From: Gulosibacter molinativorax | GTDB taxonomy: Bacteria; Actinomycetota; Actinomycetes; Actinomycetales; Microbacteriaceae | DNA: 64,000 nt | NCBI RefSeq assembly: GCF_003010915.2 | Contig: NZ_CP028426.1 | Coordinates: 992,001 to 1,056,000 of the forward strand | Reading direction: 5' to 3' | Shown: positions 57,573 to 64,000 of the stretch, in pieces | Position numbering within the stretch: position 1 is the stretch's first letter | Layout of the letters: each line of letters begins with the position of its first letter | The notes under the pieces: model-generated | Database searches by the model: none | Told to the model about the DNA's origin: nothing | The model's input: the letters and a program-made list of their open reading frames with translations, nothing else | Program-made: the position numbers and the translations under genes

Positions 57573-57651
57573 GAGGCAACCGGACCAGGGTGACGTGATT
57601 CCGCGACGTCGAATCCTCGCAGCGAGTCGTATCGTCGGGGCATTAGAGTCG

Positions 57652-57719
57652 TCGAGGGACCTGAGCGTTCGAGGGAACTGAGGCATCGAGTGACCTGGGC
57701 GATCGAGGCAACTGGGAGC
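57652..57719 (+). repeat. four 17-bp tandem repeats upstream of the SDR gene
   Basis: Units start at 57652, 57669, 57686 and 57703, with consensus TCGAGGGAMCTGRGNNN. They stop 6 bp before the ATG at 57726 and could act in the leader or as binding sites. Confidence 0.75.
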
Positions 57720-57725
57720 CGAGAA

Positions 57726-58463
57726 ATGATCGAGGGAAAAATTGCGCTGGTAACCGGTGCGGCATCGGGAATCGGTCGGGCGATCGCACGCAACTTGCAC
57801 GCATCCGGGGCACGGATCGTCGGCGTTGACCGCAACGAAGAAGGTCTCGCGGCGATCGCGGATGAACTCGGCGAGGGCACCGTCACCTACACGGTCGACC
57901 TCGCGAGCCACGACGCCATTCTTGCGATGCGTGACCAGCATGTCACCGAGGTTGGTCTCCCCGACATCATCGTGAACGCCGCGGGTTTCGATCGCGCCGA
58001 ACCCTTCATGGAGAACGACCCGGCCCTGTGGGAGTCGCTCATCGACGTCAACTACCTCGGACCAGTTCGCCTGACTCACGCGTTTCTCCAACCTATCCTT
58101 GCCGCCGAGGCAACGGTAAAGATCATCAACATCTCCTCCGACGCCGGTCGGGTCGGCAGCATGGGCGAGACCGTGTATGCGGGCACCAAGGGTGCGATCA
58201 TCGCGTTCACGAAGTCCCTCGCCCGAGAGATGGCCCGCCACGGCATCAACGTCAACTGCGTCGCGCCGGGCCCCACCGAGACGCCGCTCTTCGAGACGCT
58301 CCCGGAAAAGATCCGCACGGGTCTCATCAAAGCAATACCCTTCCGCCGCCTGGCACGCCCGGAAGAAATCGCGGCTGCGGTCCGCTTCTTCGTAGGTCCG
58401 GAATCTGACTACATCACCGGCCAGGTGCTGTCGGTCTCCGGCGGCCTGACGATGGCGGGTTAA
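57726..58463 (+). CDS. SDR family oxidoreductase (FabG/BadH-like)
   Basis: A 245-residue short-chain dehydrogenase with the cofactor loop TGAASGIGRAIA, an acidic D after beta-2 (VGVDRNEE, suggesting NAD), NAAG in VNAAGFDRA, the catalytic Ser in INISSDAGR, the YAGTKGAI pair, and PGPTETPL. Its closest look is to 3-oxoacyl-ACP or hydroxycyclohexanecarboxyl-CoA type reductases; the substrate is unknown. The ATG at 57726 is preceded by tandem repeats rather than a clear ribosome binding site. Confidence 0.85.
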   Translation: MIEGKIALVTGAASGIGRAIARNLHASGARIVGVDRNEEGLAAIADELGEGTVTYTVDLASHDAILAMRDQHVTEVGLPDIIVNAAGFDRAEPFMENDPALWESLIDVNYLGPVRLTHAFLQPILAAEATVKIINISSDAGRVGSMGETVYAGTKGAIIAFTKSLAREMARHGINVNCVAPGPTETPLFETLPEKIRTGLIKAIPFRRLARPEEIAAAVRFFVGPESDYITGQVLSVSGGLTMAG

Positions 58464-58473
58464 CGTTCGGCGC

Positions 58474-58500
58474 GCCAGGGCGTTCGTGACGAACCAGGAT
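58474..58500 (+). repeat. intergenic repeat GCCAGGGCGTTCGTGACGAACCAGG, copy split by the IS
   Basis: The element contains CCAGGGCGTTCGTGAC and GACGAACCAGG. Its continuation (GCTTGAACGCCATGGC) is found at 59746, on the other side of the insertion sequence. An uninterrupted homologue lies at 61865-61907. Confidence 0.7.
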
Positions 58501-58556
58501 TGGGCTGACCCCTCTTTCTAGGTCCATTCGTTATGTGAGTCCAACACCCCGCGATC

Positions 58557-58862
58557 ATGGGGAGAATGGATCACACGATGAGCAAGCAAAGAAAACGTCA
58601 CACCCCGGAGCAAATCGTCCGGAAACTGGGGCAAGCCGACCGGCTCCTTGGCGAGGGCAATACCGTCGCCGATGCCTGCCGCGAGCTCGGCGTCACGGAG
58701 CAAACCTATTTTCGGTGGCGAAACCAGTACGGCGGCATGAAAGCCGAAGACGCGAAACGGTTGAAAGAACTCGAGAAGCAGAATGCGACCTTGAAACGGT
58801 TGCTCGCTGAGGCTGAGCTCGAGAAGGCCGCGCTCAAGGAGTTGGCTGAGGGAAACTTTTAG
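58557..58862 (+). CDS. IS3-family transposase OrfA
   Basis: A 101-residue helix-turn-helix protein (PEQIVRKLGQADRLLGEGN, VADACRELGVTEQTYFRWRNQ) followed by a leucine-zipper-like coil (KRLKELEKQNATLKRLLAEA). It binds the IS ends. The start is uncertain, with ATG codons at 58557, 58566 and 58578. The stop overlaps the region where the -1 shift to OrfB must occur (ACTTTTAGG). Confidence 0.85.
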   Translation: MGRMDHTMSKQRKRHTPEQIVRKLGQADRLLGEGNTVADACRELGVTEQTYFRWRNQYGGMKAEDAKRLKELEKQNATLKRLLAEAELEKAALKELAEGNF

Positions 58863-59725
58863 GCCCGGGTAGACGGCGTGCCGCGATCGCGCACCTGATT
58901 CGCACCCTGCAGATCAGTGAGCGTAGGGCGTGCCGTCTGGCCGGGCTTTCCCGCTCCGCCTGGCGGCGGCCACTCAAAGGTGATACTCCAGCAGATCCCG
59001 ACCGGGCGCTTCGCGACTGGCTGCGGATGTTTGCGAAGAATCACCCGAGGTGGGGGTACCGTCGCGCGTATCACGATGCCCGCGGCGAGGGCTGGGACGT
59101 GAACCACAAGAAGGTGCAGCGTTTATGGCGTGAAGAAGGGCTCCGCGTGCCACAGAAGCGCAGGCGCAAGCGCATCGGGGCTTCAACTATCGAAGCGCCT
59201 GCCGCGACTGCGCCGGGCGTTGTCTGGGCGGTCGATTTCCAGTTCGATGTCGATGAGCGCGGCAAAGCGATCAAGATCTGCTCGATCGTAGACGAACACA
59301 CCCGCGAATGTTTGGGCGGTCTCGTGGAGCGGTCGATCACCGCCGAGCGATTCATCCGGCATCTCGAGGAACTCGTCGCCGTACACGGGGCACCAATGGT
59401 GCTGCGCAGTGACAACGGGCCGGAGTTCATCTCCGACGCCGTAGCAGAGTGGGCAGGCACAAGAACCGGATTGTCGTACATTCCACCGGGCCAGCCCTGG
59501 CGCAACGGATATGTAGAGTCGTTCAACTCGAGGCTCCGTGACGAGTGCTTGAACATCAACAGTTTCTACTCGCTGCTTCATGCTCGGGTCGTGATCAGCG
59601 ACTGGAAACACGAGTACAACCATGAGCGTCGGCATTCCTCGCTCGGATACCGGTCGCCGGTCGAGTACGCTCGATCTTGCACCCACCAGTTAGAAGAAAT
59701 CGACTCGCATACTGAGCGGACCTAA
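58862..59725 (+). CDS. IS3-family transposase OrfB (DDE integrase), reached by -1 frameshift
   Basis: The frame opens just before the OrfA stop and has no good start codon, so it is probably read by programmed -1 frameshifting as in other IS3 elements. It contains the HTH_21 part (LRDWLRMFAKNHPRWGYRRA) and the rve catalytic core. Asp is in VWAVDFQFDV, Asp in LRSDNGPEFI and Glu in GYVESFNSRLRDE. NHERRHSSLGYRSPVEY closes the domain. It appears intact. Confidence 0.85.
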   Translation, partial: GPGRRRAAIAHLIRTLQISERRACRLAGLSRSAWRRPLKGDTPADPDRALRDWLRMFAKNHPRWGYRRAYHDARGEGWDVNHKKVQRLWREEGLRVPQKRRRKRIGASTIEAPAATAPGVVWAVDFQFDVDERGKAIKICSIVDEHTRECLGGLVERSITAERFIRHLEELVAVHGAPMVLRSDNGPEFISDAVAEWAGTRTGLSYIPPGQPWRNGYVESFNSRLRDECLNINSFYSLLHARVVISDWKHEYNHERRHSSLGYRSPVEYARSCTHQLEEIDSHTERT

Positions 59726-59871
59726 CAACGGGGGCGGCCCAGGATGCTTGAACGCCATGGCTCGAACGGCCTCTTCGAAAAGCACGATCTCCCGTCCAAC
59801 CTGGGTCAATTCTCGCGATATGCTCGCCAGAACGAGCAATCTCGTTGCGAACGAGGAGAACAATTCCACAC

Positions 59872-61713
59872 ATGAAGCCGCCTGAAACAGCCGCTAATCC
59901 GGCGCTGAGCCCCTACCGGATCACCGGATGGATCCTGAGTTTCATCCTGACCATCGCACTCGCTGTTTCGGCGAATCTCCTCACCCCTGTGGCGGCCTTC
60001 GCCGCGACGGCTGACGAGTCCGGTGCCACTACTGACGCGGTCGCACCCGCAGACGAAGGCGCATCCCAGACCGGGACGGTAGAACCTGCCGGAACTGCGG
60101 AAGCAGTAGACCCGACCGAACCTGCTGGCACAGGCGATCCCGCTGTACCCGACACGACCGTTGATTCAGCAACCGTCGTGACCGAGTCGCCGGCACCGGT
60201 TAGCGGCGAAAACACCGAGCATTCGCCCGTGGAAGAACCGGAACCGCCGGTCGAAGAATCCTTCGCCACGACCTCTCCGACGGTTAGCGGAACGGCGGTC
60301 GTTGGATCGACGCTGACGGTCAGTCCAGGCGCGTGGAGTCCCGCAGCGGACTTCAGTTATCAATGGCTCCGGGGCGGAGTCGAAATCGCGGGTGCCGTCA
60401 ACTCCACATACAAACTCGTTGCAGCCGATTCGAACCAACAAATTTCAGTATCGGTGACCGGTACGCATCCTGGTTACACCACTGTGACGCTGGTGTCCTC
60501 CGCGGTTGGTCCCGTCACGCCAGGGACGCTGACGAAAACTACCCCGAAGATCACGGGCACGGTGCAGTCCGGCTCGACGCTGACTGCCACGGTGGGAACG
60601 TGGTCGGGTAGCCCGAAGCTGACGTATCAGTGGTTGCGCGGTGGCGTCGCCATCGCGGGCGCCACCAAGACGACGTACAAACTCACCTCCCTTGACGTCG
60701 GTAACACGATTACCTTCCGAGTGACCGCGTCCAAGACCGGGTACACCACAGTGTCGGCGTCCGCCGCGGTCAAGTGGAAGCTCACCGCTCCCACCCCCGT
60801 GATCTCGGGCACCACAACTGTCACACACACCCTCACGGCAAACCCGGGAACGTGGACGACGGGTACGACACGCAAGTACCAGTGGTACCGAAACGACGTG
60901 GCGATTTCCGGAGCGACGGGTTATACCTACAAGCTCACCGCGTCTGACGCTGGCAAGCAGATCAGCGTCAAGGTGACGGGATCGAAGACTGGCTACAACT
61001 CCGTCACCAAGACTTCGGCGAAGACTGTCGCGATCAAGAAGTCGACGCTGAAGACAAGTACGCCCACGATCACCGGCTACAAAGTCGTCACGCACACGCT
61101 GACAGCGAATCCCGGGACATGGTCATCGGGAACCACATTCAAATACCAGTGGTATCGCAACGATGCCGCGATTGCGGGAGCGACGAATTCGACCTACAAG
61201 CTCACCGCGTATGACGCGGGCAAGCAGATCAAAGTCAAGGTCACCGGCTCGAAATCTGGCTATAACACTGCAGCGAAGACCTCGGCGAAGACGATAGCGA
61301 TCAAGAAGGCAACGCTCAAAAAGAGTACGCCGACTATTTCCGGGAGCAAGATCGTCACGTACACACTGACGGCAAACACCGGCACGTGGTCATCCGGCAC
61401 CACATTCAAATACCAGTGGTACCGGAACGACGTCGCGATCTCCGGGGCGACCGGACCGAAGTACAAGCTCACTTCAGCGGATGCTGGCCAGCAGATCAAG
61501 GTGAAAGTAACCGGATCTAAGTCGGGTTACACGAGCGCCTCCGTGACGTCGGCGAAGACGACCACTGTTAAAGCGATGGTGTCGGGTTATGTGACGCCCG
61601 GCGCGTTCTGTAAGACCTCGCTCGCAGGGTCGTACGGCAAGACGAGTACTGGTGTGCTCATGAAATGCACGAAGACAACCACAGACACGCGGTACCGCTG
61701 GCGCAAGGCCTAG
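59872..61713 (+). CDS. secreted protein with five Ig-like repeats
   Basis: A 613-residue exported protein with a signal peptide (to about residue 45, ending PVAAFA-A) and a Glu/Pro/Thr-rich stalk (46-130). Five repeats of about 85 residues follow, each built on PTISG, TLTANPGTWSSG, KYQWYRNDVAI, GATxxTYKLT and QIKVKVTGSKSGY. The C-terminal domain has two cysteines (PGAFCKTSLAG, LMKCTKTTTDTRYRWRKA). It has no LPXTG motif or transmembrane anchor. It is probably an extracellular or wall-associated binding protein; repeats 3-5 are also similar at DNA level. Confidence 0.8.
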   Translation: MKPPETAANPALSPYRITGWILSFILTIALAVSANLLTPVAAFAATADESGATTDAVAPADEGASQTGTVEPAGTAEAVDPTEPAGTGDPAVPDTTVDSATVVTESPAPVSGENTEHSPVEEPEPPVEESFATTSPTVSGTAVVGSTLTVSPGAWSPAADFSYQWLRGGVEIAGAVNSTYKLVAADSNQQISVSVTGTHPGYTTVTLVSSAVGPVTPGTLTKTTPKITGTVQSGSTLTATVGTWSGSPKLTYQWLRGGVAIAGATKTTYKLTSLDVGNTITFRVTASKTGYTTVSASAAVKWKLTAPTPVISGTTTVTHTLTANPGTWTTGTTRKYQWYRNDVAISGATGYTYKLTASDAGKQISVKVTGSKTGYNSVTKTSAKTVAIKKSTLKTSTPTITGYKVVTHTLTANPGTWSSGTTFKYQWYRNDAAIAGATNSTYKLTAYDAGKQIKVKVTGSKSGYNTAAKTSAKTIAIKKATLKKSTPTISGSKIVTYTLTANTGTWSSGTTFKYQWYRNDVAISGATGPKYKLTSADAGQQIKVKVTGSKSGYTSASVTSAKTTTVKAMVSGYVTPGAFCKTSLAGSYGKTSTGVLMKCTKTTTDTRYRWRKA

Positions 61714-61748
61714 CCGAAGTGCCGTAACCGACGCACCAGTTGTGCCGG

Positions 61749-61793
61749 GTGATGCGCGGGCCTCCCTGCTGGGGGCTCGCGCATCACTATTTT
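61749..61793 (+). terminator. intrinsic terminator of the Ig-repeat protein gene
   Basis: GTGATGCGCG and CGCGCATCAC form a perfect 10-bp stem enclosing a further G/C-rich pairing, followed by TATTTT. Confidence 0.8.
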
Positions 61794-61864
61794 GCCGACA
61801 CAATGTGTGCGCGGCGAGCAAAGATGGCGGCACTGCCGGAAGACCCAGTGTCGACTTCCGTTGA

Positions 61865-61907
61865 GCCAGGGCATTCGTGACGAACCAGGGCGTTTGAACA
61901 CCATGGC
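61865..61907 (+). repeat. intergenic repeat, uninterrupted copy
   Basis: GCCAGGGCATTCGTGACG followed by AACCAGGGCGTTTGAACACC and ATGGC matches the split copy at 58474-58500 plus 59746-59761, with few changes. Confidence 0.7.
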
Positions 61908-61920
61908 GCATCAGCAACTA

Positions 61921-61949
61921 CCTGGTTCGTGACGTGTGCGCCCTGGCTC
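61921..61949 (-). repeat. intergenic repeat, inverted partial copy
   Basis: On the minus strand it reads GAGCCAGGGCGCACACGTC and ACGAACCAGG, an inverted relative of the copy at 61865. Confidence 0.55.
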
Positions 61950-62068
61950 GCGCGTGCTGCACCCTGGTTTGCACGGCCGAGATTGTCCGACTCGGCACTG
62001 TGATGTCACCACGGAAAACGAATGAGCCGGGACACAAGCTGTCGCACATGTCCCGACTCATCACAACG

Positions 62069-62142
62069 TGCGCCCTGAGGGACTCGAACCCCCGACCCTC
62101 TCGGTGTAAACGAGATGCTCTAACCAACTGAGCTAAAGGCGC
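62069..62142 (-). tRNA. tRNA-Val (anticodon TAC)
   Basis: A 74-nt cloverleaf. Acceptor GCGCCTT pairs with AGGGCGC (one G-U), the D arm is GCTC/GAGC, the anticodon stem TCTCG/CGAGA has loop TTTACAC, and the T arm has TTCGAGT. No CCA is encoded. The anticodon TAC reads GTA. A complete ISAs1 element has inserted 82 bp upstream of its 5' end. Confidence 0.95.
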
Positions 62143-62223
62143 CAACGCGCTCTCCGCATCCAATGTGGCGCGGTGGGCAACTCGGATACTTTAGCACCGA
62201 ATCGACGCCGCAACCAAATCAAC

Positions 62224-63497
62224 CAGGGCTCTTTCAAAGTCCTGGATGAGGCGTGCGCGCGGCGTGGCCGCTTTTAACCGATGAGAACTCCTGTTAATCC
62301 GGTGGTTACCACAACCGTTGGAACACAGGAGTTCTCACATGTCATCATCGTTGATCGACCTGATTTGCGCCACCACCACTGCTCCGACCGACTTCGAGGC
62401 TGTCCCCGAAATCGATTTCGAGGCCCTCCGCAATCTCCTCGCGACCACCCCAGACCCACGCTCCCGACGCGGCTGCCGGTACGAATTCGCGGAACTCCTC
62501 AGCATCTTCGTGGCCGCGGTACTCTGCGGCGCAAAATCCCTCACCATGATCACCGAATGGGCCGCCCACCAAGCCCAAACCCGGCCGTTCCCATCAGGAC
62601 GAACCCCCTCCCTCGCCACGATGCACCGCGTCGCGACCAGCGCCGACCCGGTCTGGCTCGACGAACACTTAGGCGCGTGGACCCGCAACCAGCACTCCGT
62701 CACCAGCAAGGTCGTCGCCATCGACGGCAAAGAAGTCCGCGGCGCGAAACACGCCAACGGGCAACGCGTGTTCCTGATGGCCGCGTTCGATCACGGTACC
62801 GGCTGTGTGATCGAGCAAGAACCCATCCCGGAGAAAACGAACGAGATCCCGCACTTCCCGATCCTGCTCGCCAGGCTCGGTGACCTGCAGGGGATGATCG
62901 TCACTGCGGACGCGCTCCACACCCAAACATCCCACGCACACTGGTTACACGAGCACGGCGCACACTATGTCTTCACCGTGAAATCGAACCAGCGAGCACT
63001 GCGCGATCGGATCATGCAGCAGAACTGGGCCCACCACCAACCCGGCTTTCTCGACACCGAGAAGAAACACGGCAGGATCACTCGCTGGGAAGCGACCTGC
63101 CTGCCCGCCCCGACGCGAATCAGGTTCCCGCACGCGGCACAAACAATGCGATTGACGCGCGACCGCACCAACCCCCGCACCCGCGAGTCCACGCGCGAGC
63201 ACGTGTTCGTGATCACCTCGCTGCCACCCGAACAGGCCAGCCCCGCCGCCCTAGCGAGCTACATTCGCGGGCATTGGGGTATCGAGAACCGGTTGCATTG
63301 GATCCGCGATACCGCCTACCGCGAAGATGCTTCCCAGGTCCGTACCGGCAACGCCGCGCACTTGATGGCCACGATCCGAAACCTAGCGATCACCGTGCAC
63401 CGTTTGGCTGGCGCGACGAACATCACCGCGGCCCTGCGCCATGCTGGCACACGCCCGAACACGATCAGAACCATCACCGGACTTTGAAAGAGCCCTG
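62224..63497 (+). mobile_element. complete ISAs1-family insertion sequence, 1274 bp
   Basis: The terminal inverted repeats are CAGGGCTCTTTCAAAGTCC at the left and its exact complement at the right. A perfect 9-bp target duplication CAAATCAAC lies at 62215-62223 and 63498-63506. One intact transposase gene is inside. Confidence 0.93.
62339..63487 (+). CDS. ISAs1-family transposase
   Basis: A 382-residue DDE transposase: N-terminal [20 protein letters not shown], then the catalytic [24 protein letters not shown] and YVFTVKSNQ, and the C-terminal [20 protein letters not shown] with the final Glu. All parts are in frame and the length is normal, so it is probably active. The ATG at 62339 lies 9 nt after CAGGAG. 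Confidence 0.9.
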   Translation: MSSSLIDLICATTTAPTDFEAVPEIDFEALRNLLATTPDPRSRRGCRYEFAELLSIFVAAVLCGAKSLTMITEWAAHQAQTRPFPSGRTPSLATMHRVATSADPVWLDEHLGAWTRNQHSVTSKVVAIDGKEVRGAKHANGQRVFLMAAFDHGTGCVIEQEPIPEKTNEIPHFPILLARLGDLQGMIVTADALHTQTSHAHWLHEHGAHYVFTVKSNQRALRDRIMQQNWAHHQPGFLDTEKKHGRITRWEATCLPAPTRIRFPHAAQTMRLTRDRTNPRTRESTREHVFVITSLPPEQASPAALASYIRGHWGIENRLHWIRDTAYREDASQVRTGNAAHLMATIRNLAITVHRLAGATNITAALRHAGTRPNTIRTITGL

Positions 63498-63533
63498 CAA
63501 ATCAACAGTCGCGATGCACGAGCGCGACGAGAT

Positions 63534-64000
63534 CTAAACCCCGGCGGCCCACTCGAGCCCGTGCTCGTGCAATTCCATTGGCCGTTGTTCGCCTTCGGCA
63601 CAGGCCGCAGCGAGGATGCGCGACCCATCGGCTCGGATTGCCCAGGTGTGGCGACACGCCGTGCCCTTGTGACCGTCGAATGCGGCGCAGGTGCGCGCGA
63701 TGTGGCCGTGCGGCCAGTGGTCGGAGATCCCGAGTAACACGCCCTCGGGGTCAACCTCGCGCAACCACGCGGCCAGTGTCGGCGCAGCGTCGCAAGACGC
63801 CACGAGTAGCTGCACGCCAAGCTGATCGGCGCGCTGTGCGAGTTTTACTAGTTCGCTCACCTCACTGCCGCAGACGGGAGTGAATGCGGCGGGAATGAAT
63901 GCGAGCAGTCGGGGTGTACCGGGACCGAGTACGCGAATTCGGTCTCCCCGGTGTGTGGGGGCGTCGAGCGGCAAGTCTGCGGGGAGCGGGAGCGGAGTTG
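63534..64000 (-). CDS. peroxiredoxin-like protein, N-terminus cut by window edge
   Basis: An AhpC/TSA-family thioredoxin-fold protein, open to the right edge (start outside the window). The peroxidatic cysteine motif is FIPAAFTPVCGSEV, followed by the usual strand-helix pattern (LGVQLLVASCDAAPTLAAWL), and by GKGTACR-like text (HKGTACRHTWAI) with a second cysteine and the substrate-positioning Arg. It should reduce peroxides. It is less canonical than AhpE at the C-terminus. Confidence 0.75.
   Translation of the reverse strand, partial: TPLPLPADLPLDAPTHRGDRIRVLGPGTPRLLAFIPAAFTPVCGSEVSELVKLAQRADQLGVQLLVASCDAAPTLAAWLREVDPEGVLLGISDHWPHGHIARTCAAFDGHKGTACRHTWAIRADGSRILAAACAEGEQRPMELHEHGLEWAAGV

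Larger units (their letters stand above)
58501..59741 (+). mobile_element. complete IS3-family insertion sequence, 1241 bp
   Basis: Imperfect terminal inverted repeats: the left end starts TGGGCTGACCCC and the right end reads, in reverse complement, TGGGCCGCCCCC. Both continue with TAGGTCC and TATG(T/C)GAGTC. A 4-bp target duplication GGAT lies at 58497-58500 and 59742-59745. Two open frames shifted by -1 encode OrfA and OrfB. Confidence 0.85.

Noticed and set aside
1..64000. CRISPR array
   Set aside because: No set of regularly spaced repeats with unique spacers was seen; the 17-bp units at 57652 are directly tandem.

Overview
The window is high-GC DNA from an actinobacterium, most likely a member of the Microbacteriaceae. 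This rests on the glnE-glnA2-panB-map-ppgK-rnpB block, the polyphosphate glucokinase, -10 boxes lying about 7 nt before start codons, and actinobacterial conjugation genes (SCO6880-type and DUF4913 proteins). About 46 kb of accessory DNA lies beside about 17 kb of housekeeping chromosome.

Left accessory part (1-9.4 kb): a truncated SDR oxidoreductase, a Pr6Pr membrane protein, then a two-component/ABC island on the minus strand. In transcription order the island holds a response regulator, a histidine kinase, a peptidoglycan-binding adaptor, an ABC ATPase broken by an in-frame stop, an FtsX-like permease, a small secreted protein and a lipoprotein. It is flanked by diverged 147-bp repeats carrying 3' stubs of the neighbouring Pr6Pr and DNA-alkylation-repeat genes. 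A marR/DNA-alkylation-repeat pair follows.

Integrative conjugative element (about 9.7-46.4 kb, ends not fixed). The minus-strand part has a Fic toxin with a VbhA-like antitoxin, a DUF192 lipoprotein, a run of small mostly acidic unknown genes, a glutaredoxin-like protein and a DprA-like protein. Two copies of a covarying hairpin element flank the dprA-like region. The plus-strand part has an AraC regulator, a prim-pol, a DUF2637-like protein, a ParB-like protein, the type IV secretion genes (TcpC-like, VirB1/M23 hydrolase, two small membrane proteins, VirB6/TrbL-like, SCO6880, VirB4-like, VirD4-like coupling protein), an SSB-like protein, a giant methylase-helicase with a nested gene, and a DUF4913 protein. 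On the minus strand at the right end come a tyrosine integrase, an excisionase-like protein and the remnant of a second integrase. I recognise no relaxase. A GGGCACCT motif recurs upstream of at least seven backbone genes.

Between the SCO6880 and VirB4-like genes sits a five-gene operon (28.5-32.6 kb) that looks like an undescribed nucleotide-signalling defence system: a Rubisco-activase-like AAA+ ATPase, a small partner protein, a ThsB-like TIR protein, a second TIR protein with an extra N-terminal domain, and a SLOG-fold protein.

Chromosomal part (46.6-64 kb): glnE, glnA2, panB, a small conserved protein, map, ppgK, rnpB, an RNase H-like gene, a coiled-coil protein with a degenerate zinc ribbon, a Nif3-like protein, apt, a small unknown gene, an SDR gene behind four 17-bp tandem repeats, a complete IS3-family element, a secreted protein with five Ig-like repeats, tRNA-Val(TAC), a complete ISAs1-family element, and a truncated peroxiredoxin.
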